Below are positions 51,270 to 59,403 of a stretch of 64,000 nt of DNA, in pieces. The stretch is from Streptomyces sp. TSRI0107. Lineage in GTDB: Bacteria > Actinomycetota > Actinomycetes > Streptomycetales > Streptomycetaceae. Position numbers and translations under genes: made by a program. The first letter of the stretch is position 1. Each line of letters begins with the position of its first letter. The stretch spans positions 372,001 to 436,000 of the forward strand of contig NZ_LIVZ01000007.1 in assembly GCF_001905845.1 (NCBI RefSeq). The letters are read 5' to 3'. Below the pieces are notes generated by a model, which made no database searches, was not told the DNA's origin, and saw nothing but the letters and a program-made list of their open reading frames with translations.

Positions 51270-52172
51270 TCAGTAGACGCTGACGCCGTACGCGCTCAGG
51301 GCCTCGGTGACCGGCTGGAAGAAGGTCGTGCCGCCGGAGGAGCAGTTGCCGCTGCCGCCGGAGGTCAGACCGTACGCGGTGCCGTTGCTGCCGTAGAGCG
51401 GGCCGCCGGAGTCGCCGGGCTCGGCGCAGACCGTGGTCTGGATCAGGCCCGAGACGACGTCGCCGCCGCCGTAGTTGACGGTGGCGTTGAGGGCGGTGAC
51501 GCGGCCGCTGTGGGTGCCGGTGGTGGAGCCGTCGCGGATGACGGTGGTGCCCACGCTCGGCGTGGCGGCCCGGGTGATGTCCACGCCGTTCGCGGTGCCG
51601 GGCCGGCTGACGGACCCGGTGTACCGGACGATGCCGTAGTCGTTGCCCGGGAAGCTGGAGCCGGCGGTCGAGCCGATGACCGTGGTGCGGCCCGAGTTGG
51701 AGTACCAGGTGCCCGCGCCGTCGGTGCAGTGGCCGGCGGTCAGGAAGTACTGGGTGCCGCTGCTGTTCTGGACGTTGAAGCCGAGGGAGCAGCGCCAGCT
51801 GCTCGCGTAGATGGCGTCGCCGCCCTGGATCAGCTTGGTGAACTTGCCGGGCGTGCGCTTGATGGTGAGCGCGTCGGCGTTGGCCCCGGCCTGTTCCTTG
51901 ATCTTCGCGATCTCGGCCTTGGAGACCGTGCTGTCGACGGTCACGAGAACGCGGTTGGTCTTGCTGTCGACGGCCCAGGCGGTGCCCGGGACGTCGGCCT
52001 TGAGCACCGAGGCGCCGGCGCTCTTCAGCTCGGTGGCGCTGAACGTGGTGGTGTCGGACGCGTTCGCGCTGGGGACCGCGACCGCGGCGGCGGCCACGAG
52101 TCCGGTGGAAACGGCGATCAGCCGGGTCCGTCTCGATATGCCGCTGCGAGGGGTGGTGCGCTTGATCCTCAC
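51270..52172 (-). CDS. Secreted chymotrypsin-like serine protease (SGPB-like)
   Basis: 300 residues from a GTG with GGAGG ahead. After a signal peptide (RLIAVSTGLVAAAAVAVPSANA) comes a short propeptide of about 75 residues as in streptogrisins A and B. The mature enzyme begins near IQGGDAIYASSWRCSLGFNV, almost the start of SGPB. The triad is LTAGHCTDG, NDYGIVRY and CAEPGDSGGPLY; four cysteines form two disulfides. The two proteases are tandem paralogues that differ mainly in propeptide length. A LacI-like palindrome lies 105 bases upstream of the start. Confidence 0.95.
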   Translation of the reverse strand: MRIKRTTPRSGISRRTRLIAVSTGLVAAAAVAVPSANASDTTTFSATELKSAGASVLKADVPGTAWAVDSKTNRVLVTVDSTVSKAEIAKIKEQAGANADALTIKRTPGKFTKLIQGGDAIYASSWRCSLGFNVQNSSGTQYFLTAGHCTDGAGTWYSNSGRTTVIGSTAGSSFPGNDYGIVRYTGSVSRPGTANGVDITRAATPSVGTTVIRDGSTTGTHSGRVTALNATVNYGGGDVVSGLIQTTVCAEPGDSGGPLYGSNGTAYGLTSGGSGNCSSGGTTFFQPVTEALSAYGVSVY

Positions 52173-52276
52173 TTTTCGTTCCTCCACAAAGGAAGTCGGG
52201 GGCCCGCGTGGGGTCGGGGCCCGTGAGGCGCAGTCGGGGGCACGGGCGTCCGGATTCCGAACACGCCGTGCCCCTG

Positions 52277-52288
52277 ACAAGCGCTTGT
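52277..52288. promoter_or_regulatory. LacI-type palindrome upstream of the SGPB-like protease
   Basis: ACAAGCGCTTGT is a perfect 12-bp palindrome with the central CG typical of LacI-family operators, 105-116 bases before the protease start. No LacI-family gene is in the window. Confidence 0.45.
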
Positions 52289-52391
52289 GGGAGTATTCGG
52301 CCGAACGACCGGTAGGCGCAAGGGTGCCTTTCGGCCGTCAAGCATTGAACGAACTGTGCGGAATGGCCCCCGTACCGGCCTTGATGACCCG

Positions 52392-53174
52392 TCAGACCAG
52401 ATTGCGCTCCCCTGCCGCGACCGGCACGACCAGGGTGTTCCCCGGCGGCGGGAAGGGGCAGATGAAGTGGTCGGCGAAGGCGCACGGCGGCAGCAGCGCC
52501 CGGTTGAAGTCCACCGTCGTGGAGCCGTCGGCGCCGGGCGCGGCCGGCCGCAGGAACCGGAAGCGGTAACTGCTGTCGCCGCTGGTGGCGTCGGCGAAGA
52601 CGGCCCAGAGCGAGCCGTCGCCCTCCACCGTCACCTGGAGGGTGTGCTCCCGCCCGTCGAGGGTGAAGGCCAGCTCCCCGCCCAGCCCGAGGCCACGCCG
52701 CTTCCCGTCCGCGTTCTCCACCCGGACGGTGCGGTCGTCGTCGTACGGCGTGAAGCGGCCCGGCACCGACCAGCGCGGATCGTACGGTGTGGCCTCGATG
52801 CCGCGGAACAGCCGGCGCGTCTCGGCCGCCGGGTCGAAGTCGCGTACCCCCCAGATCCCCTCGCGGACGAGCACGACCAGCCGTCGTTCGCCGTAGCCGA
52901 CCCGGGCGGCCGACACCGGGCCGGAGTCGGCCGCGAGCCGTACCCGGCTCTCGAAGGGCGCGCCGTCGACGGTCAGGCCGTCCCCGGCGCCGGCGGTCAG
53001 GACGACCGCGTCACCGTCGGCGGTCCAGTTCCCCGGGATGTCCGGAAGTCGCCCCTCCGGATAGTCCTCCAGCCAGTGGGTCGCGGTCAGCGCGAGCGGC
53101 CCGTAGGGAGCGGACACCGTCTCCAGGCGCCCCTCGTGCCACTGCTTCCACTCGCCGGACGCGTCCGTCGTCAT
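52392..53174 (-). CDS. DUF1684 domain protein
   Basis: 260 residues. The conserved end DFNRALLPPCAFADHFICPFPPPGNTLVVPVAAGER is the DUF1684 signature, and the middle GRFTPYDDDRTVRVENADGKRRGLGLGGELAFTLDG also fits. There is no signal peptide, and no function is known for the family. It lies 86 bases downstream of the FAD/NAD(P) gene, with a weak 7-bp hairpin (53242-53259) between, and may belong to the same operon. Confidence 0.87.
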   Translation of the reverse strand: MTTDASGEWKQWHEGRLETVSAPYGPLALTATHWLEDYPEGRLPDIPGNWTADGDAVVLTAGAGDGLTVDGAPFESRVRLAADSGPVSAARVGYGERRLVVLVREGIWGVRDFDPAAETRRLFRGIEATPYDPRWSVPGRFTPYDDDRTVRVENADGKRRGLGLGGELAFTLDGREHTLQVTVEGDGSLWAVFADATSGDSSYRFRFLRPAAPGADGSTTVDFNRALLPPCAFADHFICPFPPPGNTLVVPVAAGERNLV

Positions 53175-53260
53175 GTCATCAACCCTTCCGTACCGGGTCA
53201 GGCGACCCGAGGTGTGAGCGCGCCGTGGCGCACCGGTCTTTCCGCCGCGGGTGCGGCGGC

Positions 53261-55018
53261 TCAGGCGGCCGCCCGGTCGGCCGACGCCCGCAGGAACGCC
53301 AGCGCCGCCCGCGCCGCCGCGTCGTTCTGCCGGAACGCCGGTCCGCCGGAGCGCGGCCGGACGAAGGCGCCCGCGCCCCGGATGTCGGTGTGCGGGCCGA
53401 GCGCGAACCGGCGCGGATGCGGCAGCCCGGCCCGGTCCAGCACCCGTCCGTCGACCGGGTCCACGCGGAGCAGCCCGTCGGGGGTGGCGTCGGCCCCGTC
53501 GGCGTACAGCTCCCGCAGCAGCGGCTCCCGGGACCGGGCGACCGTGGGCTCCGGCAGCCGCGCCTCGACCAGCGCCCGCGCCTCGACGGCGAACCCCGGC
53601 ACGGTCGGACTCGACGCCCGGAACACCCCGTCCTGCGCGCGGACCTCCATGTCGGCGCCGACGAACCGCAGCACGCCCGCGCGGGACAGCGCGAGCAGTT
53701 GCCGCAGCCGGGGCCCGGGCGGCCCGGACGCCAGGTAGCTGAAGAAGCCGTGCCACCAGGTGCCGATGTCCCCGAGCCGCATCAGCTGGCCGTAGACGGA
53801 GAGCAGGGCGCCGAAGACGGCCAGGTCGGGGCTGTGCGCGGGGTCGTGGCGGCGCCGCAGATCGGCCTCGACGTAGTCGCGCAGCCCGGCCTGGAACGCC
53901 TCGTGCGACCCGTACCGCACGCCGGCCAGCGGGCGGTCGAGCGCGGCGAGGTCCAGCCGGTCGGCGGGGTCGGGCACGGCGGCGGCGACGAGGGCGGCGC
54001 GCTCGGCCGGGTCGTCGGCGGCGGCGTACTTGTCCTCGAAGGTGCTCCAGTCGAGGCCGGTCCGCCCGGGGTGGGCGGTGAACAGCCGGTGGTAGTGGGC
54101 GAAGCCCAGCTCCTTCTCCACCAGCGGCCACACGTCCCGCCGGAAGTCGATGCCGCCCGGCCGGGCGAGCAGCACGTCGGTCTCGGCGGGGCCGAAGAAC
54201 CGGGGCAGCGGCGGCGGGGCGCCCTCCAGGCCGTAGCCGAGCTTCGCGTGGTACGGCACTCCGCGCCGCGAACCCACGTACAGCACCGGTTCCTTGCCCG
54301 AGGGGACGTAGGTGTCCCCGTCGTACCGCCCGCCCCGCCCCTCGGTGAGCAGCACCATCAGGTCGACGAAGGCGAGGCCGAAGCCGCGCACGACGACGGG
54401 CTCGCCGGGCCGCAGCGGGCTCAGGTCGCTGTCGGCGGTGAAGTCCGGCGGCAGGTGGACGAGGCCGTGGGCGCGGGCGTACTCGCTCAAGTGGGCCTGC
54501 TCGGCATCGGGTTCGGCGTCGAGGTGGCCGAGGGTGAGGATCACCAGGTCGGCGAGGAGGGGGCTCGGTCTGCCCTGCAGCCACACCCGCTGCCGGCCCT
54601 CGCGGGGTCCGGTAACCCGCAGGGCCCGGCACGGGTGGTGGTGCACGGCGACGCCGGGCGGCAGCGCGGCGACCGCCCGTTCGTAGGCCCAGCGGAGGTA
54701 GGAGCCCTGGACCCGCCGGCCGACGAAGGCGTCCCCGGCGAGCCCGGCCCACTCGTGCAGGGTGGGTCCCTCCTGGACGGGTCCGGCCATCTCCACGGTG
54801 TCGTCGGTGAACACGGTGACGTCCTCGGCGCGGGAGTTCATCCACAGCAGCGGCGACTGCGCGGTGCGCCAGATCCGGCCGGGGCCCGGCGGGTACGGGT
54901 CGACGAGGTGGATGTCGAGGCCGGTGCCGGGCACGGAGCCGGCGGCGTTGGCGGCGATCCGCTCCAGGACCCCGGTCCCGCGCGGTCCCGCTCCGACGAT
55001 CACCAGGGACGCTCTCAT
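53261..55018 (-). CDS. FAD/NAD(P)-binding oxidoreductase-like protein
   Basis: 585 residues. The nucleotide-binding start is LVIVGAGPRGTGVLERI (GxGxxG), followed by the NAD_binding_9 type segment LHEWAGLAGDAFVGRRVQGSYLRWAYERAV and a second dinucleotide fold near VVVRGFGLAFVDLMVLLTEG. Proteins of this type are found next to amino-acid or sulfur-compound transporters; the reaction is unknown. The ATG overlaps the stop of the ABC permease gene (ATGA), so the two are made together. No flavin monooxygenase partner is seen nearby. Confidence 0.85.
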   Translation of the reverse strand: MRASLVIVGAGPRGTGVLERIAANAAGSVPGTGLDIHLVDPYPPGPGRIWRTAQSPLLWMNSRAEDVTVFTDDTVEMAGPVQEGPTLHEWAGLAGDAFVGRRVQGSYLRWAYERAVAALPPGVAVHHHPCRALRVTGPREGRQRVWLQGRPSPLLADLVILTLGHLDAEPDAEQAHLSEYARAHGLVHLPPDFTADSDLSPLRPGEPVVVRGFGLAFVDLMVLLTEGRGGRYDGDTYVPSGKEPVLYVGSRRGVPYHAKLGYGLEGAPPPLPRFFGPAETDVLLARPGGIDFRRDVWPLVEKELGFAHYHRLFTAHPGRTGLDWSTFEDKYAAADDPAERAALVAAAVPDPADRLDLAALDRPLAGVRYGSHEAFQAGLRDYVEADLRRRHDPAHSPDLAVFGALLSVYGQLMRLGDIGTWWHGFFSYLASGPPGPRLRQLLALSRAGVLRFVGADMEVRAQDGVFRASSPTVPGFAVEARALVEARLPEPTVARSREPLLRELYADGADATPDGLLRVDPVDGRVLDRAGLPHPRRFALGPHTDIRGAGAFVRPRSGGPAFRQNDAAARAALAFLRASADRAAA

Positions 55019-55863
55019 CGGGCGGTCTCCGCACCGCGCGCGTAGCGCTTCTCGACGTAGTACTGGCCCACGCTCAGCAGCGAGGTGACGACGGTGTACC
55101 AGACGGTGGCCACCATCAGCAGCGGGATGACCTGGTACGTCTGGTGGTAGACCAGCTGCGTCGAGTACAGCAGGTCCTGGACGGCGATGACGCTGACGAT
55201 GGAGGTGCCCTTGAGGGTGCCGATCAGCATGTTCCCGGCGGGCGGCACGATGGAGCGCATCGCCTGCGGCAGCACGATCCGCCACCAGCGCCGCAGCCGG
55301 CTCAGCCCGAGCGCCTGCGCGGCCTCGATCTGCCCGGCGCCGACGGACAGGATCCCGCCGCGCACCACCTCGGCGGCGTACGCGGCCTCGTGCAGGGTCA
55401 GGCCGATGACCGCGACGGCGACCGGGCCGAGCAGGTCGACGGTCCGCACTCCGAGGATCTGCGGGTAGAGCGCCCCGATGTTGAACCACAGCAGCAGCTG
55501 CACCAGGATCGGGATCGACCGGAACAGCCAGACGTATCCCCAGGCGACGGCTCTGAGCACGGGGTTGGCGGAGAGCCGGGCGGCGGCGAGCAGGGTGCCC
55601 AGCGCGAAGCCGAGCACCATCACCACCGCGGTCAGCCACAGGGTGAGCCACAGTCCGCGCAGCACCGCGGTCGAGGTGAAGTAGTCGGCGACGACTCCCC
55701 ACTGGAAGGCGTCGTTGCGCAGCACGGAGGTGGCGGCGAGTCCGAGCAGGACGAGAACGACCGCGGCGGCCGCCCACTGGCCGTACCGGCGCTGCGGGAC
55801 GATGCGGTCGGTCTCGGCGGAGACGGGGCGCGCGGGGGCTTTGGCAAGGGTGTCGGAGGACAT
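55015..55863 (-). CDS. Polar amino-acid type ABC transporter permease
   Basis: 282 residues with about five membrane segments. The His/Glu/Gln/Arg permease signature is clear: LTLHEAAYAAEVVRGGILSVGAGQIEAAQALGLSRLRRWWRIVLPQAMR, including the EAA loop that touches the ATPase. FRSIPILVQLLLWF is also typical. Import by this family needs a substrate-binding protein and an ATPase, yet neither gene is present within this window next to it. A perfect -35 TTGACA lies 106-111 bases upstream. The first gene of its operon. Confidence 0.9.
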   Translation of the reverse strand: MSSDTLAKAPARPVSAETDRIVPQRRYGQWAAAAVVLVLLGLAATSVLRNDAFQWGVVADYFTSTAVLRGLWLTLWLTAVVMVLGFALGTLLAAARLSANPVLRAVAWGYVWLFRSIPILVQLLLWFNIGALYPQILGVRTVDLLGPVAVAVIGLTLHEAAYAAEVVRGGILSVGAGQIEAAQALGLSRLRRWWRIVLPQAMRSIVPPAGNMLIGTLKGTSIVSVIAVQDLLYSTQLVYHQTYQVIPLLMVATVWYTVVTSLLSVGQYYVEKRYARGAETAR

Positions 55864-55943
55864 GGGAAGGCTCCGTGATGTGTATGGAACACGGTGACGC
55901 CTTCACACGGGACGGCCAAGCCCCTCAGCAGGGCCGTCGGTCG

Positions 55944-55974
55944 AGAGTACGGGCCCGATCGGCCGGACTGTCAA
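55944..55974 (-). promoter_or_regulatory. Likely promoter of the permease operon
   Basis: On the minus strand TTGACA (55969-55974) is followed after 19 bases by TACTCT (55944-55949), about 80 bases before the permease ATG. The spacing is slightly long but the -35 is perfect. Confidence 0.55.
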
Positions 55975-56037
55975 GGCCGTCCGGATGGTGAGCGGGGAAT
56001 CTCATTTTTACGGGGGCTGGTTGACGGGCCGTCCGGA
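55975..56037. repeat. Direct repeat GGCCGTCCGGA between divergent promoters
   Basis: GGCCGTCCGGA occurs at 55975-55985 and 56027-56037, 52 bases apart (five helical turns). The first abuts the minus-strand TTGACA, the second overlaps a plus-strand TTGACG before the leader peptide. One regulator may control both directions. Confidence 0.5.
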
Positions 56038-56056
56038 CGCCTGTTCCACTTGGCCC

Positions 56057-56128
56057 ATGCATCCGCAGCAGTGGCTGGTCACGCGCTCCCACATCGACTT
56101 CGGTCGAGTGTGGTCCTCTTCCTGTTGA
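56057..56128 (+). CDS. Putative Cys leader peptide (orphan)
   Basis: A 23-codon frame, too short for ordinary gene finding. It ends in SHIDFGRVWSSSC, the pattern R-x-H-[IV]-D-x-x-R-x-x-S-x-x-C that I recall from annotated Streptomyces putative leader peptides upstream of sulfur and amino-acid uptake operons. The Cys codon just before the stop would let ribosome stalling sense cysteine. There is no ribosome site, and a TTGACG lies about 30 bases ahead, so a leaderless message is possible. Unusually no gene follows on this strand: the next 1.1 kb is the antisense of a DUF5685 gene. Confidence 0.6.
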   Translation: MHPQQWLVTRSHIDFGRVWSSSC

Positions 56129-56144
56129 GCCGACTCCCTGCTCG

Positions 56145-56180
56145 CCTTCCCTTTATCTCTTTCCTTCTTCTCCCTTCCCT
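56145..56180. other. Polypyrimidine/polypurine tract
   Basis: 36 bases on the plus strand are all C or T except one A. This stands out in a genome of about 72 percent G+C with no other such run here. It lies between the leader peptide and the 3' end of the DUF5685 gene; on the minus strand it directly follows that gene's stop as a purine run. Confidence 0.8.
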
Positions 56181-56216
56181 GCCTTCACACGCGCGCTCAC
56201 CCCTCCCCTCAGTGCG

Positions 56217-57401
56217 TCAGCCGCAACCGCAGTCGCAGCCGCAGCCGTCGCAGCAGCCGTCCTCACCACAGCAGTTGCAGCACTCGCAGCAGTTGAAGCA
56301 GTCGCCGCAGCCGCTGCAGTCGCAGTTGGCGCAGGGCCCCTGCCGGTGTTCCCTGCTCCACGGGTCCTCGTACTCCCCGCAGCACAGCCGGCACGTACAG
56401 GCCAGCCCCAGCCACACCGCGCACCCCGCGAGCAGCCCCCGCCGGTCCCGGCGCGGCGGCTCCGGGGGCATCGGCGCGCCCGGTCCGCCGGGGGTGCCGG
56501 GCGGGGCGTAGGGCCCGGCCGCCTCCGGCCGGTGCCCGCAGGAGGAGGTGCCGAAGGCGCGGTCGACCGAGGCGGGCAGTTCGTGCACCAGCAGCCGGTG
56601 CGCCAGCCGCCCCTCGGTGAACTCGACCTCGCGCAGCGCCAGCCGGATGCCGTGCACGGCGTCGTCGGCGAGCCGCCGGGCCTCGGTGAGCGGGGTGCCG
56701 GTGGCGGTGAGCGGGTTCCAGGCGCCGGACGCGGCGTCAGCCTCCTTGTCCTGCACGGCGTCCAGCAGGTGCGCGAGCCGTCCGAAGAGACGTCCGGCCT
56801 CGGCCAGCGGCTCGGTGTTGCCCGGCCGTCCCGCCAGCACCGCGGTGTGCGCGAAGGCGGCGGCGGTGGCGGTCTCGGTCGGCTCGGTGACGGTCAGGAT
56901 CGGGGTGCCCGGCCCGGCCAGCGCCTCGATGCCGACCTGCCGGTCGACGGCGTCGACCAGCACGGCGGTGTCGAAGCCGACGGACGATCCGGTGCGGGCG
57001 CCGGCCCGTCCCCAGCTGTCGGCGACCCGGCGGGCGGCGAACGCCACCGGGCGGCGGGCCAGCAGTCCGTCGCCGTCGGCGACGTGGTCGCGGACCTTGG
57101 CGGAGGCGAGCACCAGCGACACGGCGGCGGCGAGCCGGGCGCCCTCACCCTGCGCGACGGAGGCGGTGCGCATCCCGCGCAACGGGCACGGTCCGGCCGT
57201 ACGCCGCCAACGGCCGCCCTCCCGCTCGCCCTGAGCCTCTGTCAGAACCGAGACGAGCAGGCCGTCGTAGTTGGTGACGACCCGGGCGAACTGGCCGTGG
57301 TCGGAACGCAGTGCGAGGCAGAGGCCGCACAGATGCGCCATCCACTCGGACTTGAGGCGTTCACCGAGACGATGACTGCAGGGCCGGACTATTCCGAACA
57401 A
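56217..57401 (-). CDS. DUF5685 family protein with cysteine-rich tail
   Basis: 394 residues from a TTG start behind GGGGGAG. The start MFGIVRPCSHRLGERLKSEW followed by AHLCGLCLALRSDHGQ defines DUF5685, with three early cysteines that may bind a metal. The middle is helical (TVTEPTETATAAAFAHTAVLAGRP, LFGRLAHLLDAVQDKEADA). After a Pro/Gly linker there is a short hydrophobic stretch (GLLAGCAVWLGLACTCRLCC) and then a 38-residue tail with 17 cysteines in CC, CxC and CxxC spacings. The function is unknown; the tail suggests metal binding or thiol chemistry near the membrane. Confidence 0.8.
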   Translation of the reverse strand: MFGIVRPCSHRLGERLKSEWMAHLCGLCLALRSDHGQFARVVTNYDGLLVSVLTEAQGEREGGRWRRTAGPCPLRGMRTASVAQGEGARLAAAVSLVLASAKVRDHVADGDGLLARRPVAFAARRVADSWGRAGARTGSSVGFDTAVLVDAVDRQVGIEALAGPGTPILTVTEPTETATAAAFAHTAVLAGRPGNTEPLAEAGRLFGRLAHLLDAVQDKEADAASGAWNPLTATGTPLTEARRLADDAVHGIRLALREVEFTEGRLAHRLLVHELPASVDRAFGTSSCGHRPEAAGPYAPPGTPGGPGAPMPPEPPRRDRRGLLAGCAVWLGLACTCRLCCGEYEDPWSREHRQGPCANCDCSGCGDCFNCCECCNCCGEDGCCDGCGCDCGCG

Positions 57402-57692
57402 GAGGCTCCCCCGTGGGCCGTGTGACGCGGATTCGGCCGCATCGTATCGGCCACTTCGTTCACCCGTACGCAGTGCCCGTCACCCGTCCGCCGGGAAGAA
57501 TCATATTTCACTCACAGTCAGCAGCCGCATACGACGGGACCCTTGGGGTAACCGGCCTCTCGACGGATTCGCTGTGCACCAGTACCGTCACAAACCCCCC
57601 GCACGGCGTCTATCCACTTGGCGCGACATCCGCATCATGGACGACCATGGGGATGCGGAAAGGAAGAAAGACCGCTGCGAGAGGAGGCGTCC

Positions 57693-58130
57693 ATGGGATC
57701 GGTGCGCAAGGCGAGTGCGTGGCTCGGCCTCGTCGACGACAACGATGACGAGCGCTATTACGACGACGAGTACTCCGAGGAGAACGAGTCCGGGGACGCC
57801 TGGGTCACGGACCCGCGGGTGAAGGTGGCCACGGACACGGCCGAGGAGCGGGGCCGCCGGATCGGCACGGTCACCCCGGACAGCTTCCGGGACGCACGGG
57901 TCATCGGCGAGCTGTTCCGGGACGGCGTCCCGGTGATCATGAACCTGACGGCGATGGAGCCCGCCGACGCCAAGCGCGTCGTCGACTTCGCGGCCGGCCT
58001 GATCTTCGGGCTGCGCGGCTCCATCGAGCGGGTCTCGACCCGCGTGTTCCTGCTGACCCCCTCCAACACGGAGATCGTGAGCGGCGACCCGGCCGCGCAC
58101 CGCTCGGACGGTTTCTTCAACCAGAGCTGA
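57693..58130 (+). CDS. sepF2: SepF-like cell division protein
   Basis: 145 residues from an ATG behind GAGAGGAGG. An N-terminal membrane-binding helix-like start (MGSVRKASAWLGLVDD) and an acidic linker (DDERYYDDEYSEENESGD) precede the SepF core: VTPDSFRDARVIGELFRDGVPVIMNLTAMEPADAKRVVDFAAGLIFGLRGSIERVSTRVFLLTPSNTEI. SepF links FtsZ to the membrane. Streptomyces has several copies; this short paralogue, away from the division gene cluster, fits the one I recall as SepF2 (SCO1749). The 291 bases before it contain its promoter and that of the divergent DUF5685 gene. Confidence 0.88.
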   Translation: MGSVRKASAWLGLVDDNDDERYYDDEYSEENESGDAWVTDPRVKVATDTAEERGRRIGTVTPDSFRDARVIGELFRDGVPVIMNLTAMEPADAKRVVDFAAGLIFGLRGSIERVSTRVFLLTPSNTEIVSGDPAAHRSDGFFNQS

Positions 58131-58169
58131 GGCAGGGCCGCCCACCGGCCCCGCCTCGGCCCCACCGGC

Positions 58170-59360
58170 TCACCGGAAGGCGTCGAGCCCGGTGAGTGCC
58201 TTGCCCAGCACCAGCTGGTGCATCTCCACGGTGCCCTCGTAGGTGAGCACCGACTCCAGATTGGTCGCGTGCCGCATCACGGGATATTCGAGCGAGATCC
58301 CGTTGGCACCGAGGATCGTCCGGGCCGTACGGCAGATCTCGATGGCCTCCCGGACGTTGTTGAGCTTGCCGAAGCTGACCTGCTCGGGACGCAGGCGGCC
58401 GGCGTCCATCCGCCGCCCCAGATGATGGGCGAGCAGAATCCCCTTGTGCAGTTCCACCGCCATGTCGGCGAGCTTGGCCTGGGTGAGCTGGAAGCCACCG
58501 AGAGGCCGGCCGAACTGCTCACGCGTCCTGGCGTAGTCGACCGCGGTCTCGAAACAGCTCCGCGCCGCGCCCATCGCGCCCCACACGATGCCGTAGCGGG
58601 CGTGCGACAGACAGCTGAGCGGGCCGCGCAGCCCGGTCGCGCCGGGCAGCACCGCGTCGGCGGGCAGCCGTACGTCGTCCAGGACCAGTTCGCTGGTGAC
58701 GCTGGCCCGCAGCGACCACTTGTGCTTGATCTCGGGCGCCGAGAATCCGGGGGTGCCGGTCGGCACGGCGAAGCCGCGGATGCCTTCGTCGGTCTGCGCC
58801 CAGACCACGGCGACCCCGGCGACGGAGCCGTTGGTGATCCACATCTTGCGGCCGTTGAGCACCCAGTCGGTGCCGTCCTTCTTGGCGTACGTCCGCATGG
58901 AGGCGGGGTCGGAGCCGTGGTCGGGCTCGGTGAGCCCGAAGCAGCCGATGACCTCGCCGGCGGCCATCCGGGGCAGCCAGGTCTGCTTCTGCTCCTCGCT
59001 GCCGAAGCGGTGGATGGCGTACATGGCCAGGGAGCCCTGCACGGAGACCAGGGAGCGGATGCCGGAGTCGGCGGCCTCCAGCTCCAGGCAGGCGAGGCCG
59101 TGCTGCACGGCGCTCGCGCCCGCGCAGCCGTACCCGTCGAGGGACATGCCGAGCGCGCCGATCGCGCCGAGTTCCCGGGCCAGCTCGCGGATCTGCGGCA
59201 GCTCACCCTTCTCGTACCACTCGGCGACGTACGGCAGCACCCGGTCCGCCGCCCAGCCGCGCACGGTGTCGCGGACGGCCAGATCCTCGGGTTCGAGGAG
59301 GTCGTCGAGGCCGAGCGGGTCGGCGGGATCGAACGGCGGCAACTTCGCGGACGTGGACAC
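58170..59360 (-). CDS. Acyl-CoA dehydrogenase (glutaryl-CoA dehydrogenase-like)
   Basis: 396 residues from a GTG with GGAGGG ahead. Flavin and substrate motifs are CFGLTEPDHGSDPASM, NGRKMWITNG and RTREQFGRPLGGFQLTQAKLADM. The catalytic base is the Glu in LTYEGTVEMHQLVLGK, as in glutaryl-CoA dehydrogenases, which work in lysine and tryptophan breakdown. Other acyl-CoA substrates are possible. A perfect palindrome, ACTAGC-ACC-GCTAGT, lies 44-58 bases before the start and closely resembles the one before the aldehyde dehydrogenase at 1.8 kb. Confidence 0.9.
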   Translation of the reverse strand: MSTSAKLPPFDPADPLGLDDLLEPEDLAVRDTVRGWAADRVLPYVAEWYEKGELPQIRELARELGAIGALGMSLDGYGCAGASAVQHGLACLELEAADSGIRSLVSVQGSLAMYAIHRFGSEEQKQTWLPRMAAGEVIGCFGLTEPDHGSDPASMRTYAKKDGTDWVLNGRKMWITNGSVAGVAVVWAQTDEGIRGFAVPTGTPGFSAPEIKHKWSLRASVTSELVLDDVRLPADAVLPGATGLRGPLSCLSHARYGIVWGAMGAARSCFETAVDYARTREQFGRPLGGFQLTQAKLADMAVELHKGILLAHHLGRRMDAGRLRPEQVSFGKLNNVREAIEICRTARTILGANGISLEYPVMRHATNLESVLTYEGTVEMHQLVLGKALTGLDAFR

Positions 59361-59403
59361 GGGGCACCCTCCGGCGGCTCTGGAGCGGCGGCACCAGCTT
59401 TTA

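Noticed and set aside
52392..55034. 880-codon minus-strand frame spanning DUF1684 and the FAD/NAD(P) protein as a fusion
   Set aside because: Only the last part is in the DUF1684 frame; the upstream part is an out-of-frame reading of the FAD gene, which has its own complete frame and stop.
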